Shown here: positions 24,659 through 34,056 of the stretch, piece after piece
Numbering within the stretch: the first letter of the stretch is position 1
Layout: each line of letters opens with the position of its first letter
Origin: JACJYC01 sp964558465
GTDB taxonomy: Bacteria > Bacteroidota > Bacteroidia > Chitinophagales > Saprospiraceae
Length of the DNA: 64,000 bases
Direction: 5' to 3'
NCBI GenBank assembly: GCA_964558465.1
Contig: CAZLEF010000020.1
Coordinates: 33,601 to 97,600 of the forward strand
Notes under the pieces: model-generated
The model's input: only the letters and a program-made list of their open reading frames with translations
The model's database searches: none
Told to the model about the DNA's origin: nothing
Translations under genes and position numbers: made by a program

Positions 24659-25729
24659 CTACCGTCCACCGTCCACTATCCTCTCCAGTACCCTCTGATG
24701 CAGCCGTTCCACGCGGTACCAAAGGGTTGCCATCCAGGCGCCGACCAGGGTCCAGCCGATGACCGCCGGATAAAACACCATACGCATGGTATTGTCGAGA
24801 TCCTGCGAACCGAAAGCGGGGTTGCCGCCCGCTCCGGGGTGAAGGCTGTCGGTCAATCTGGGTACGACATAGATCAGCGGGATCAGCGCAACAAAAGCAA
24901 AAATATTGTAAACTGCAGAAAGCCTGCCGCGTTTTTCCGGGTCTTCAAAGGCTGCGCGCAGCACAAAATAGGCCAGGTAAATGAACAGGGCGATCAGGGT
25001 CATGGTCTGTTTGACGTCCCAACTCCAGGGCGAGCCCCAGGCGCTGGTTGCCCAGATGGCGCCTGTTACAAGGCCCAGTACGCCGTAGATCAACCCGACG
25101 ATGGTAAATGCGGCAGCCCACCGGTCGTGGTCCAGCCCGCCCCGTTTCAAGTAAAGGATGCTGTGGTAAACGGAAACGATGAACAGGGATACCATCGCCA
25201 GCCAGAGGGCTACATGGAAATAGGTGTTGCGGATGGTCTCCTGGAGGATGTTGCGGAAAGGGTAGGTCAGTTTTTTCAGGTAATGCAATCCCTCGATCGG
25301 GGTGTTCTTCCACACCTGTACCCCCATGGAAGGATCAATGGAATCCTGCCGGACAAAAACCGCCGACGGCAAAAGGGAAACGCCGTCCACGTGGTTGTCC
25401 AGTACCAGGGTGAAATCCTGGGTGCGTTTGTCCACCGGCAAATGGGAAGGAATGGAAAACCTGGCTTCCAGTTCGGTCTCGCTGGCCGGGTTTAATGCTA
25501 CTGCGCCCAGCGCCTGTTCGTCGTCGAGCTTGAGCCATGCCCGCAGGCTGTCGGCGCCTTTCATGAAATGGGAATTGTATCCTTCGACCTTCAAAATGAG
25601 TTCCTCGCCCGTTTCGACGGTTTGCGGAGCCACCCGGATGATGCCGGGTTTTAACGGGCCGAGCATGCCGGCTACGAAGACATAGACGAGGATCAGGATT
25701 CCGGAAATTTTCCACCAGTTTTTTTTCAT
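24659..25729 (-). CDS. ccmC: Heme export/cytochrome c assembly protein CcmC, with inserted periplasmic domain
   Basis: 356 residues. One N-terminal helix (VYVFVAGMLGPL) is followed by an extra beta-rich domain (about 35-140, RVAPQTVETGEELILKVEGY). Five to six helices follow. The heme-handling tryptophan motif is WGSPWSWDVKQT. CcmC moves heme to CcmE for cytochrome c maturation at the periplasmic face. The inserted domain is known from Bacteroidota homologues and is absent from E. coli CcmC. Neighbours ccmB and ccmD support the assignment. Two di-heme peroxidases at 53-56 kb would need this pathway. Confidence 0.9.
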   Translation of the reverse strand: MKKNWWKISGILILVYVFVAGMLGPLKPGIIRVAPQTVETGEELILKVEGYNSHFMKGADSLRAWLKLDDEQALGAVALNPASETELEARFSIPSHLPVDKRTQDFTLVLDNHVDGVSLLPSAVFVRQDSIDPSMGVQVWKNTPIEGLHYLKKLTYPFRNILQETIRNTYFHVALWLAMVSLFIVSVYHSILYLKRGGLDHDRWAAAFTIVGLIYGVLGLVTGAIWATSAWGSPWSWDVKQTMTLIALFIYLAYFVLRAAFEDPEKRGRLSAVYNIFAFVALIPLIYVVPRLTDSLHPGAGGNPAFGSQDLDNTMRMVFYPAVIGWTLVGAWMATLWYRVERLHQRVLERIVDGGR

Positions 25730-25744
25730 AACCCAGAAGTTATA

Positions 25745-25950
25745 ATTTTTCGATTGATCCGATTGGTTCGATTGATTGGCAGCCCTCGAATCAACAAATC
25801 AACGCATCAACAAATCAACAATTGATTGAATTGATCCGATTGATTGGATTGATTGGATTGGTTCGATTGATTGGCAGCCCTCGAATCAACAAATCAACGC
25901 ATCAACAAATCAACAATTGATCGGATCATTCTAAACATTCGAATCAATTA
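25745..25950. repeat. GATTGATCCGATTG / AATCAACAAATCAACG repeat tract
   Basis: A segment containing GATTGGCAGCCCTCGAATCA plus AACAAATCAACGCATCAAC occurs twice (about 25773-25825 and 25867-25920), separated by GATTGATTGG words. Related words recur at 32740-32825 and 63913-64000. It occupies the whole spacer between ccmB and ccmC. Confidence 0.65.
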
Positions 25951-25953
25951 AAT

Positions 25954-26613
25954 TCAATCTCTCCACAAAAACGGGAACAGCAAAATTGCCATGCCCAGGG
26001 AAACCATATCGATCGCCACAAGGACGAGCATATCCTGGTCAATATTTGTATCCTGCAACAGTCGCAGCGCGTTGGCCGAAATTTTGGTCAGCGTCATCAC
26101 GATGGGGATCACCAGCGGGAAACTCATGATCGCCATCAGGGTGGCGCTGTTGTCGGCCTTTGCAGCTATAGCTGAAATAAACGTGAAGGTAATGGAAAAA
26201 CCGGCGCTGCCCAAAAACAGGGCAAGTATGAACTGGCCGTAGCTCTTCACGGGGTTGCCGGTCAGCCAGGCCATGGCGCCCCAGGTGAGCAGGCTGATGA
26301 GGGCCAGCAACCCGATGTTGTAAATGATCTTGGCTGCCAGTACATTAAGCGGATGGGCCATCTGGTAATAATACAATTGCCGGGCGCTGTTTTCCCGGAT
26401 AAAACTTTTGGTAACGGCATTCACGGCTGCAAACAGCAGGATGACCCAAAAAATGGTGTTCCAGGTCTTTGCATCTACCTGGACAAAAGCCGCATACACA
26501 ATGAATACCGTGGAGATGACATACAGCAAAATGCCTCCGATGGCATAACGGGTACGCCATTCCAGCAACAACTCCTTGCGGAGCAGGTGGAGAATCTCGC
26601 CAAGGGTATTCAT
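25954..26613 (-). CDS. ccmB: Heme exporter CcmB
   Basis: 219 residues from the ATG at 26613 (MNTLGEILHLLRKELLLEWR). The charged start LRKELLLEWRTRYAIGGILLY matches CcmB, and six membrane helices follow, ending GMAILLFPFLWRD. CcmB is the membrane subunit that with CcmA and CcmC loads heme onto CcmE. ccmA is not in the window. The gene reads toward ccmC across a repeat-filled 224-bp spacer. Confidence 0.9.
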   Translation of the reverse strand: MNTLGEILHLLRKELLLEWRTRYAIGGILLYVISTVFIVYAAFVQVDAKTWNTIFWVILLFAAVNAVTKSFIRENSARQLYYYQMAHPLNVLAAKIIYNIGLLALISLLTWGAMAWLTGNPVKSYGQFILALFLGSAGFSITFTFISAIAAKADNSATLMAIMSFPLVIPIVMTLTKISANALRLLQDTNIDQDMLVLVAIDMVSLGMAILLFPFLWRD

Positions 26614-26808
26614 GGGTACAAATGTAATGATTACCGTATAATGCGCCTGGCAATTCCGCGTCATAATTCTGTGAAATGTTTTCTTTCGTGACCGGATAAC
26701 GCCGGCGTATGTTTGTGCAGGCGGCGCTTTTCATTTTTGGTCGGGCCGGAATCACAAAAAATGCCAAAGAATCCTTAAATTTGAACCAGATTGGATCATT
26801 AAAGGATT

Positions 26809-28014
26809 ATGAAAGGTTTTCTATTAAGCTTGCTCGCCTGGAGCATGACAGGAATGACCAGTTTGGCTGCCCCGGACTACTTACAGGTTACAGCTATGTC
26901 CGGCGACGGTATCTTTTCGCTGTTGCGCCGGTATCAACTGGAGCAGCATGCCTGCAATTTCGACCAGTTCTATGCACTGAACAAGCTGAAAAAAAATGCC
27001 CACCTGCGCACCGGCAAACCGTACACTTTGCCCATCCAGTTGTACGAATTCAACGGCAAAACGATCCGTTCCAGCATCGGTATCAATGACTGGGACCTCG
27101 CCGTGAAGATACAGGAGTACAACGAAGCCATGCTGGAAAAAGCGGTGCGTACGGCTTCCTATAAAGAAGACAAACAACTCTGGGTACCCCACCATATCCA
27201 GAACTGTCCGGATGAAAAAACGGCAGTTGCCACCCCCGTCTCCTCGCCGGATCCGGTTACGGCCGGGCAGGTTGAGCCCATGAAAGGTGACCGGATTTTC
27301 CCCATTTTTGGCCCGGATTACGCTAAAACTCCGCTCAGCAGCAACAAACTCAAAGGCAAGGTCTTTTATATTTCAAGCGGCCACGGCGGACCCGACCCCG
27401 GCGCGATCGGCAAACGGGCAGGGCATGACCTTTGTGAAGACGAATACGCCTATGATGTGTGTCTGCGTTTGTGCCGCCACCTGATCGCCCACGGCGCTAC
27501 GGCCTACATGATCAACCGTGACCCCAACGACGGCATCCGCGACGATGATTTTTTCAAATGCGATGAAGATGAAGTATTGTGGGGCGGCGTGAAAATGAAC
27601 TACGGCCAGAAAAGCCGGCTGTTCCAGCGATCGGATATCATCAATGACCTCTACGAAAAACACCTTCAGCAAGGTGTCACCGAACAAACCGCTATAGAAG
27701 TGCATGTGGATTCCAGGAGCCGCAGCCAGCGCACCGACCTGTATTTTTACCATTACCCCGGCAGCGAGTCCGGCGAAAAACTGGCCAATAAGATGTTGGC
27801 TACCATGCAGGAAAAATACGGAAAATACCGCAAGGAAGGGCAATACGAAGGTACGGTCAAAGGCCGCGACCTGCACATGCTGCGTGAACTGAAGCCGCTT
27901 TCTGTTTACGTGGAAATGGCCAATATCCGCAATTACAGCGACCAGCAACGGCTTGTGCTGAAGAAAAACCGGCAGTTGCTGGCAGATTGGCTTTTTGAAG
28001 GCCTGACGCGCTAA
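26809..28014 (+). CDS. Secreted N-acetylmuramoyl-L-alanine amidase with LysM-like domain
   Basis: 401 residues. Signal peptide MKGFLLSLLAWSMTGMTSLA. A LysM-like segment (about 27-80, VTAMSGDGIFSLLRRYQLEQ) is followed by a variable linker. The Amidase_3 catalytic domain runs from KVFYISSGHGGPDPGAIGKR. Zn ligands are likely the His of SGHGG, the Glu of CEDEYAYDV and the His of AIEVHVDS. The catalytic Glu is in LSVYVEMANI. It cleaves the stem peptide from MurNAc in peptidoglycan turnover or division. A TAAATTTG box at 26776-26783 may be its -7 element. A GNAT gene follows after 23 bp. Confidence 0.9.
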   Translation: MKGFLLSLLAWSMTGMTSLAAPDYLQVTAMSGDGIFSLLRRYQLEQHACNFDQFYALNKLKKNAHLRTGKPYTLPIQLYEFNGKTIRSSIGINDWDLAVKIQEYNEAMLEKAVRTASYKEDKQLWVPHHIQNCPDEKTAVATPVSSPDPVTAGQVEPMKGDRIFPIFGPDYAKTPLSSNKLKGKVFYISSGHGGPDPGAIGKRAGHDLCEDEYAYDVCLRLCRHLIAHGATAYMINRDPNDGIRDDDFFKCDEDEVLWGGVKMNYGQKSRLFQRSDIINDLYEKHLQQGVTEQTAIEVHVDSRSRSQRTDLYFYHYPGSESGEKLANKMLATMQEKYGKYRKEGQYEGTVKGRDLHMLRELKPLSVYVEMANIRNYSDQQRLVLKKNRQLLADWLFEGLTR

Positions 28015-28037
28015 AGTTTAATGATAAAGGCAGGTTT

Positions 28038-28583
28038 ATGGTACAAGCAAAATCTCTCCTCTCCGTCAGTATTCACACCCAGCGGCTGGTACTCCATCCC
28101 GTATCAGACCGGCACAAATTCGAGATCTACATGACATTCGACGAGGAAATCACCCGTTATATGCACCCCAAACCGCCTGAAAAACTGGAAGACACCCTGG
28201 AATTTATCAAAACGGTTCGCGCCGATATGGAGATCGGAAAATGCCTGAATATGGTGATACTCGACACCGTAACCCAGGAATTTTACGGGTGCGCCGGTTT
28301 GCACAACGTCGATACCCGGACGCCTGAATTTGGCATCTGGATCAAAAAATACGCACATGGACACGGGTTCGGCCGCGAAGCAGTCGACGGATTGATGACC
28401 TGGGCAAATGAAAATCTGGATTACGACTGGCTCGTTTACCCCGTCGACCGGCGAAATGCAGCCAGCCGGAAAATCCCGGAGAAATTCGGAGGCATCATTG
28501 CCGGAAGGTACGAAACCGTGAGCCTCGACGGCATCTGGCTGGATATTGTGGAATACCGGATTTTGAGAAGTTCGTTGGTTTGA
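28038..28583 (+). CDS. GNAT acetyltransferase, RimJ/RimL type
   Basis: 181 residues. It begins IHTQRLVLHPVSDRHKFEIY, the usual RimJ/RimL opening. The acetyl-CoA-binding region is IKKYAHGHGFGREAVDGLM (Q/RxxGxG/A-like GHGFG), followed by YPVDRRNAASRKIPEKFGG (N-x-x-S-x-x-x-x-x-x-x-G). It acetylates an amine on a protein N-terminus, antibiotic or small molecule. Substrate unknown. It lies 23 bp after the amidase stop on the same strand and is probably co-transcribed. Confidence 0.88.
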   Translation: MVQAKSLLSVSIHTQRLVLHPVSDRHKFEIYMTFDEEITRYMHPKPPEKLEDTLEFIKTVRADMEIGKCLNMVILDTVTQEFYGCAGLHNVDTRTPEFGIWIKKYAHGHGFGREAVDGLMTWANENLDYDWLVYPVDRRNAASRKIPEKFGGIIAGRYETVSLDGIWLDIVEYRILRSSLV

Positions 28584-28663
28584 AAGTATTCAGTCCACAG
28601 TCTCCTTCGACTCCGCTCAGGAGCCTAACCGTCTACCGTGGGCCGTCTACCGTAGGCCGTCCG
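28584..28663. repeat. Dispersed element plus ACCGTCTACCGT words between convergent genes
   Basis: TCTCCTTCGACTCCGCTCAG begins at 28601, followed by short ACCGTnnnCCGT words up to the stop of the aminotransferase gene. Confidence 0.55.
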
Positions 28664-29866
28664 TTACTTCAATCTGCTCACCGCCTCCCCAATCCGTTCA
28701 ATCGCTTCTTTCAATTGTTCCTCGCTGGCTGCATAGGAGAGCCTGAGGCAATTGTTATCGCCGAAGCCGGCGCCGGAAACGGTGGCTACATGGGCTTTAT
28801 CCAGGAGGTACATGCTGAAGTCATCGGCATTTTTCACAACGGTATGTCCGTCTGAAAGGCCGAAGTAGTTGCGGATATCAGGGAACACGTAAAAGGCGCC
28901 TTGCGGCAAATTGACCTTCATGCCGGGCACTTGCTCCAACAGGCTGATCACCAGGTCGCGCCGGCGGAGGAAGGCGTCGCGCATGGCCCAGGTGGGCGAC
29001 ATATCGGAGAGCAGGGCGTGGGCCGCCGCCTTCTGACCGAAGGAGGTTGCGCCGGAGGTGAACTGGCCCTGGATCTTGTCGCAAGCCTGCGCCAGCCATT
29101 CGGGCGCGCCGATATAACCCAGGCGCCAGCCGGTCATGGCAAAACCTTTGGCAAAGCCGTTGACGGTAATGGTGCGGTCGCGGACAGGCTCAAGTGTTCC
29201 GATGCTGGCGTGTTTACCCGTGAAGTTGATGTATTCATAAATTTCATCGGAGACGATATGGACATGTTCATATTTGCCCAGCATATGCGCCATGGCAACG
29301 AGTTCGTCGAATGTAAATACAGAACCCGTGGGGTTGCAGGGGGAGGAAAAAATAAGGAGTTTGGTGCGGTCGGTGATCGCCGCTTCGACCTGTTCCACAG
29401 AGGGTTTGTAATCCTGTTCGATACCTGCATGGACAACCACGGGGACGCCGCCGGCGAATTTTACGATCTCAAAATATGAAACCCAGTACGGAGCGAGAAT
29501 GACGGCTTCGTCGCCTTCGTCGAGCAGGGACAGGCAGATATTGGCGATGGATTGTTTGGCCCCGTTGGACACGACGATCTGGTTGGTGGTGAATTCCAGT
29601 CCGTTATCGCGTTTGAACTTGGTGCAGATCGCTTCCCGGAGTACCGGCAGGCCCGATACGGGGGTATACTTGGTATAACCTTGGTCCAGGGCTTCTTTAG
29701 CCGCCGTTTTGATGTGCTCGGGGGTATCAAAATCGGGTTCGCCCAGGCTCAGGCTGATCACTTTATGGCCCTGAGCGGCGAGGTTGCGCGCCAGTTTTGC
29801 CATTAACAAGGTGGAGGATTCCTCCATTTCCAATACTTTTCTGGAAAGCGGCAAAGTGCTTAACAT
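28664..29866 (-). CDS. PLP-dependent aminotransferase, class I (aspartate-type)
   Basis: 400 residues, start ATG at 29866. Class I/II aminotransferase motifs: SLGEPDFDTPEHIK at the N-terminus, ANICLSLLDEGDEAVILAPYW, the SSPCNPTGSVF loop, HIVSDEIYEY (Asp for PLP), VNGFAKGFAMTGWRLGY with the PLP-binding Lys, and the C-terminal NCLRLSYAAS Arg for substrate carboxylate. Close in pattern to aspartate/prephenate aminotransferases of the AspB group. It transfers amino groups between aspartate or related amino acids and 2-oxoglutarate. A TAATTTTG box on its strand at 29900-29893 is a possible -7 element, though no clear -33 element is seen. Confidence 0.93.
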   Translation of the reverse strand: MLSTLPLSRKVLEMEESSTLLMAKLARNLAAQGHKVISLSLGEPDFDTPEHIKTAAKEALDQGYTKYTPVSGLPVLREAICTKFKRDNGLEFTTNQIVVSNGAKQSIANICLSLLDEGDEAVILAPYWVSYFEIVKFAGGVPVVVHAGIEQDYKPSVEQVEAAITDRTKLLIFSSPCNPTGSVFTFDELVAMAHMLGKYEHVHIVSDEIYEYINFTGKHASIGTLEPVRDRTITVNGFAKGFAMTGWRLGYIGAPEWLAQACDKIQGQFTSGATSFGQKAAAHALLSDMSPTWAMRDAFLRRRDLVISLLEQVPGMKVNLPQGAFYVFPDIRNYFGLSDGHTVVKNADDFSMYLLDKAHVATVSGAGFGDNNCLRLSYAASEEQLKEAIERIGEAVSRLK

Positions 29867-29935
29867 GGTCTTATAATTGAAGAAATTTTCGGCAAAATTA
29901 AACTATTATCGTGTAGTATTGCGTAAATTTTTGGC

Positions 29936-30838
29936 ATGAACTACGATTCCCAACCCGAAAACAGCGGCCCTTTAAGGAGCGATTGGGTCTCGCAAGGTAT
30001 GATCCTGATCTTTTGTTTGCTGATCGGCTGGTTTTTGGGGTCTATGTTGAATAGTCTTTGGACAAAGATGGCGGGTGTGGATATCCAGGCGCTGGTGCGC
30101 GATTTCAGCAGAGAAAGCCCGTTGGACGCCCGCAACCGGGTGCGTCTGCTCAGCCTTGTCGCCCATTTTTGCACTTTTACCCTGTCGTCAGTACTGATCG
30201 CTGCATTTTTGTTCCGCCGGACCTGGCGGGAAGAACTCGGTGTGCGTCCCTTGCCGCCGGTTTCCTGGCTGGCTGCCGGTTTGCTGGCCCTGACGGCTTT
30301 TCCGCTTGCACAGGCGGCGTATTGGCTCAACCAGCGCCTTCCGCTGCCGGAAGCCTTGCTCCGGCAGGAATCCCAGGCCAATCAGATGATCGCCGGCATC
30401 ATGGTGATGGACGGCGGGTGGGAACTGGCCTTCAACCTGCTGCTAACCGCCCTGGCGCCGGCCATCGGCGAAGAGTTATTGTTCAGGGGTATCCTCCAAA
30501 ACCAGTTGGAAAAACGAACTGGAAAGACCGCCCTGGCGGTTTGGATCACGGCAGCCTGTTTCAGCGCCATTCACTTCCAGTTTGCCGGATTTTTGCCCCG
30601 CTTCCTGTTGGGGGGACTCCTGGGGTACACCCTGGTCTGGACCCGCAGTTTATGGGCGCCAATTGCCACACATTTTGTTTTTAACGGGGTGCAGGTAGCC
30701 GGCGCCTGGTTCATGGGACAACAAGCGGCGACGCCCGATCCGGAAAAAATCCCCGCTCCGTTTGTTCCGCTCATCATCCTCTCACTTTTATTTACCTTTG
30801 CGCTGGCCCGGGTTTTACGACGACAGGGACGGGCATGA
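29936..30838 (+). CDS. CPBP-family intramembrane metalloprotease (CAAX/Abi type)
   Basis: 300 residues with about seven membrane helices. The family motifs are present: EELLFRG (EExxxR) at about residue 180, CFSAIHFQFAG (FxxxH), and a third in the last helices (ATHFVFNG). In bacteria these glutamic/metallo intramembrane proteases serve in peptide maturation, bacteriocin self-immunity or envelope control. The substrate is unknown. It is divergent from the aminotransferase with a 69-bp shared promoter region. Confidence 0.9.
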   Translation: MNYDSQPENSGPLRSDWVSQGMILIFCLLIGWFLGSMLNSLWTKMAGVDIQALVRDFSRESPLDARNRVRLLSLVAHFCTFTLSSVLIAAFLFRRTWREELGVRPLPPVSWLAAGLLALTAFPLAQAAYWLNQRLPLPEALLRQESQANQMIAGIMVMDGGWELAFNLLLTALAPAIGEELLFRGILQNQLEKRTGKTALAVWITAACFSAIHFQFAGFLPRFLLGGLLGYTLVWTRSLWAPIATHFVFNGVQVAGAWFMGQQAATPDPEKIPAPFVPLIILSLLFTFALARVLRRQGRA

Positions 30839-30862
30839 GGATGCGAGGAAGTGCGTGCCACG

Positions 30863-30884
30863 CCACCACGCCACGGCGTGGTGG
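30863..30884. repeat. 22-bp near-perfect palindrome after the CPBP gene
   Basis: CCACCACGCC (30863-30872), AC, GGCGTGGTGG (30875-30884). Very stable, but no T-run follows, so it is a REP-like hairpin or processing site rather than a standard terminator. The flanks (GTGCGTGCCACG, GCGCGTGCCGCGC) add further short inverted pairs. Confidence 0.6.
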
Positions 30885-31013
30885 AGGATGCGCGTGCCGC
30901 GCAGAAAACGTGGAGGAATTGAAAATTTGCAGACAAACGAACCAAAAATCAGTTCCTCAGTTCCTCAAGATCAATAACCATCAGGGCAAATGCAAAATGA
31001 CGACTAATTCCAT

Positions 31014-31850
31014 ATGGAGGGTTTAATAAAAAGGATGATCACCGCCGCCATTTTTGTCGGGGTAATGCTGGCGGGTTTGTACGGCGGTCGCATCTCTTTT
31101 GTGGCGCTCTTTGGCCTGATTGCCGCTTTATGCCTCTGGGAGTATTTCGACATTGTGCTGGATAAAGTTTTCAATCGCGACCGGGTGCGCAAATTCCTCG
31201 GCATGGCCCTGGGGTTGATGCCGATCGTGATGGCTACGATCATGCAGCTCGAACTGGCCGGCAGCCGGGAAGGTTTTATCGCGGTGGCCTCGTTGTTGTT
31301 TGCGCCGGCGATTTTTCTTTCTTTTGTTTATGAACTGTACACCCAATCGGAAAAACCGTTTGTCAATATCGCTTTTGTGGTGTTGGGCATGGTGTACATC
31401 GGTGTGCCGTTCGCATTGCTGGAATTCATCGCTTTCAACGGCGAACATTTTTATGCCGATACGGTGCTGGGACTGCTGATGCTGAGCTGGGCCAACGATA
31501 CCGGGGCTTACCTGGTCGGTTCCCAATGGGGGAAAACCCCGCTATTCCCGCGAATATCCCCCAAAAAAACATGGGAAGGGTCTGTCGGCGGAGCATTGAT
31601 CACCTTCGGCATCGCCGTCTTGCTGGCTTATTTTTTTGACGACCTCACCCTGTCCGAATGGCTGATCCTGGCCGCCATCATTGTTGTATTCGGTTCCCTG
31701 GGCGACCTGGTAGAATCGATGCTCAAACGCAGCAGGCATATCAAAGATTCCGGAAGCATCATGCCCGGTCACGGCGGTTTGCTCGACCGGTTCGACGGGT
31801 TTATTTTTATGCTGCCTTATGCGGCGGCTTATTTGTTGCTGATCCGGTAG
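31014..31850 (+). CDS. cdsA: Phosphatidate cytidylyltransferase
   Basis: 278 residues, about eight membrane helices. The CdsA signature is ESMLKRSRHIKDSGSIMPGH, continuing into HGGLLDRFDG. SPKKTWEGSVGG also matches the family. It makes CDP-diacylglycerol from phosphatidate and CTP, the branch point of phospholipid synthesis, in the inner membrane. The gene follows the CPBP protease on the same strand after 175 bp. Confidence 0.95.
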   Translation: MEGLIKRMITAAIFVGVMLAGLYGGRISFVALFGLIAALCLWEYFDIVLDKVFNRDRVRKFLGMALGLMPIVMATIMQLELAGSREGFIAVASLLFAPAIFLSFVYELYTQSEKPFVNIAFVVLGMVYIGVPFALLEFIAFNGEHFYADTVLGLLMLSWANDTGAYLVGSQWGKTPLFPRISPKKTWEGSVGGALITFGIAVLLAYFFDDLTLSEWLILAAIIVVFGSLGDLVESMLKRSRHIKDSGSIMPGHGGLLDRFDGFIFMLPYAAAYLLLIR

Positions 31851-31925
31851 AAATGCCCAGGGCCTTGGGGCATCGATAAATCATTGTAATCGAAATCAAC
31901 CTCACTTTCCCGGTGTTGATCAACC

Positions 31926-32429
31926 TTATTTGGGGATAAACCTGATTTGATCAATTAAATAAGCAGAAATCGTTAAATGAATGAAATTGACATTAAAAAA
32001 CCTGGGTTCCTCACTATAAGTAAATGAGTTTAAGTCCATTCGAAAAATCTCTTTGATTCCCAGGCCAAAGGTCCAGTCGAATACATTGATTTGGAAATAT
32101 GGGCCGAATAAAACCTGATATTCATATTGACCAAGGTCGAAATTAATTATCTGGAGTCCATTGAGAATGATCAAAGCCAGAATGGCATATCTATTTGCTT
32201 TTTTTGCTTTGATGCCCAGGTAAATGAACAAAGCGCCAATAAGGATTCGTGGAAAGACAAAAACAAAATCTATTATGTTGTCGGAAGTAGTCATTCCTGC
32301 AATTTCAATGGAAGCCATGTTTCCAATTTTGATAAAGTAAAAAGCAATTGCAAAAGCAAACAGGATTCCCAGGATCCCAATGGCGATGTGATAAATGCCG
32401 GTTGTCTTAAATTCTGTTTTGACGTACAT
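31926..32429 (-). CDS. Small polytopic membrane protein, unknown function
   Basis: 167 residues, start ATG at 32429 (MYVKTEFKTTGIYHIAIGIL). Four hydrophobic segments (IGILGILFAFAIAFYFI, FVFVFPRILIGALFIYLGI, AILALIILNGLQIINF, and a weaker C-terminal one, LTISAYLIDQIRF). I do not recognise the family. It is AT-richer than its neighbours, so recent acquisition is possible. Convergent with cdsA. Confidence 0.7.
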   Translation of the reverse strand: MYVKTEFKTTGIYHIAIGILGILFAFAIAFYFIKIGNMASIEIAGMTTSDNIIDFVFVFPRILIGALFIYLGIKAKKANRYAILALIILNGLQIINFDLGQYEYQVLFGPYFQINVFDWTFGLGIKEIFRMDLNSFTYSEEPRFFNVNFIHLTISAYLIDQIRFIPK

Positions 32430-32894
32430 GGTGTTTTTTTAAATTTATAGGATTGGTCTAATTGATGCGAGATAACCGTCACCTGATTTCCAGAGTTTAT
32501 AATCAACCGATGCCAATCTTTTTGCGCCCCGGATTTGAAAGGAAATCTAAGGAGAAGCAGATTTTGTTACCCTGCCAGATCAATAACCTTCATACCCCTG
32601 AGTGATCACATTCTCAATTCGTCAATGGCATTGTATTACGGTGCGCTGCACCTGCAGGCCCCAATGGGCCTCCAGATATTTTGTACGGGTTTAAAGGACA
32701 ATCGTGGCTTCGGCAAAAATTCAAATTTCCTCCACGTGCATCCTCGCATCAACGCATCAACGAATCAACAAATCAACGAATCAACCATGCATTCCGCGTG
32801 GCACGCAAATCAACAAATCACTGACAAATATCTCACCCCCCCCTGACGGATGTCATCCCCCATGATCCCAAAGGCCGGTAGGTTTGCCTCCGAT
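32430..32894. other. Gene-free spacer with ATCAACGAATCAAC tandem words
   Basis: At 32745-32822 the words GCATCAACGAATCAACAAATC repeat with variation, interrupted by CATTCCGCGTGGCACGC. The first 300 bp show no gene. A short in-frame extension of the porin gene from 32850 is not counted as coding. Confidence 0.55.
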
Positions 32895-34013
32895 ATGAAA
32901 AATGAATTTAACATAAACTACCTTGCGCTGATCATCGCCCTTTTGGGAGTCGCTCCGGCCCTCGCGCAAAACGCCGAAACAGCGCCGCCGCCCAAAGGCA
33001 GGATCTGGGGGTACTCCTTCGGCGACCTGATCTACAAGGCCCAGGGCGATACCCTTGATTGGGGCAAAACCGAATACGCCGGAGTGGAAAAACAGACCGT
33101 CGGCGCCAACCTGAGGCGGTTGTTCCTGGGGTACGACTACAAGATCACGGATCATTTCACCGCCAAGGTGCTTGTGGAGGGTGCGGCAAAGACCACCACC
33201 CCGGACGGAAGGTTCAGCCTGGCCATCATCACAGGGTATCTGGAATGGAATGACGTCCTTCCGTTCATTCCCAACTCTTCCGCAAAGATCGGACTGATCC
33301 CCACACCCCTTTTACCCTTCCCGGAAAAGTCATGGGGTTACCGCTCCGTCGAAAAAGAAGCGCTGGACCTGCGAGGGTTGGGCAAGGTGGTCGACCAGGG
33401 CGCCTCCCTTTCCGGTGATTTCAACAACCACAAAAGCGCAGGTTTTACCCTGATGGTCAGCAACGGCACCGGCAACAAACCCGGCATCGACAAATACCTG
33501 GAGTACCAGGGCGCCCTGTATAAAAAATTCTGGAAAAACCAGATCACACTGGAGATCATGGGGGATTACACCCGGAAGAACGGAGATCTGCGCCAGGCCT
33601 TCCTCCGGGGTTTTTTCTCGGTTGAAAGACCGGCCTGGACGTTCGGCGCCGAGCTCGCAAAGGTCTACGTGCAGGAGCCGGTGTCCGGCGCCGTTACAGA
33701 CGTGAATCCGTTTGCCGTTTCTGTATTTTTCTCCAACAGACTGCCCGTATTGGGTGATAACTGGCGCAGCTTCTTCCGGTACGATTTTTACAACCCGGTT
33801 ACCCGGTACGACGCGGAAGGTATCTACGGCAGTCCTGCGCAACATTACAACGAACATACCTTCTGGGTCGGGTTGCACTATAAACTGAAAGACAGGATCA
33901 ACATCATGCCCAATATCATCGTCAATCACTACGAAGGCAAAAACGACCGGGTGGCCGGGCGCATCCGGGATATTGTGCCAAGGGTGACGGTTTATTTTGT
34001 GTTTGGAGATTGA
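32895..34013 (+). CDS. Outer-membrane porin-like beta-barrel protein
   Basis: 372 residues from the ATG at 32895, which places the signal peptide (INYLALIIALLGVAPALAQ) at the N-terminus. The mature part has alternating hydrophobic/polar strands with aromatic ends (FFSVERPAWTFGAELAKVYV, RSFFRYDFYNPVTRYDAEG, EHTFWVGLHYKLKDRINIMP), an N-terminal RIWGYSFGDLIYKAQGD, and a C-terminal VTVYFVFGD. This fits a 16-stranded-type porin of the OprO/OprP-like group found in Bacteroidota. Transported solute unknown. Confidence 0.8.
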   Translation: MKNEFNINYLALIIALLGVAPALAQNAETAPPPKGRIWGYSFGDLIYKAQGDTLDWGKTEYAGVEKQTVGANLRRLFLGYDYKITDHFTAKVLVEGAAKTTTPDGRFSLAIITGYLEWNDVLPFIPNSSAKIGLIPTPLLPFPEKSWGYRSVEKEALDLRGLGKVVDQGASLSGDFNNHKSAGFTLMVSNGTGNKPGIDKYLEYQGALYKKFWKNQITLEIMGDYTRKNGDLRQAFLRGFFSVERPAWTFGAELAKVYVQEPVSGAVTDVNPFAVSVFFSNRLPVLGDNWRSFFRYDFYNPVTRYDAEGIYGSPAQHYNEHTFWVGLHYKLKDRINIMPNIIVNHYEGKNDRVAGRIRDIVPRVTVYFVFGD

Positions 34014-34056
34014 GCGGAGGGCGGTGAAGGGATCTGACCAGATGGCTGAAGTCGGA

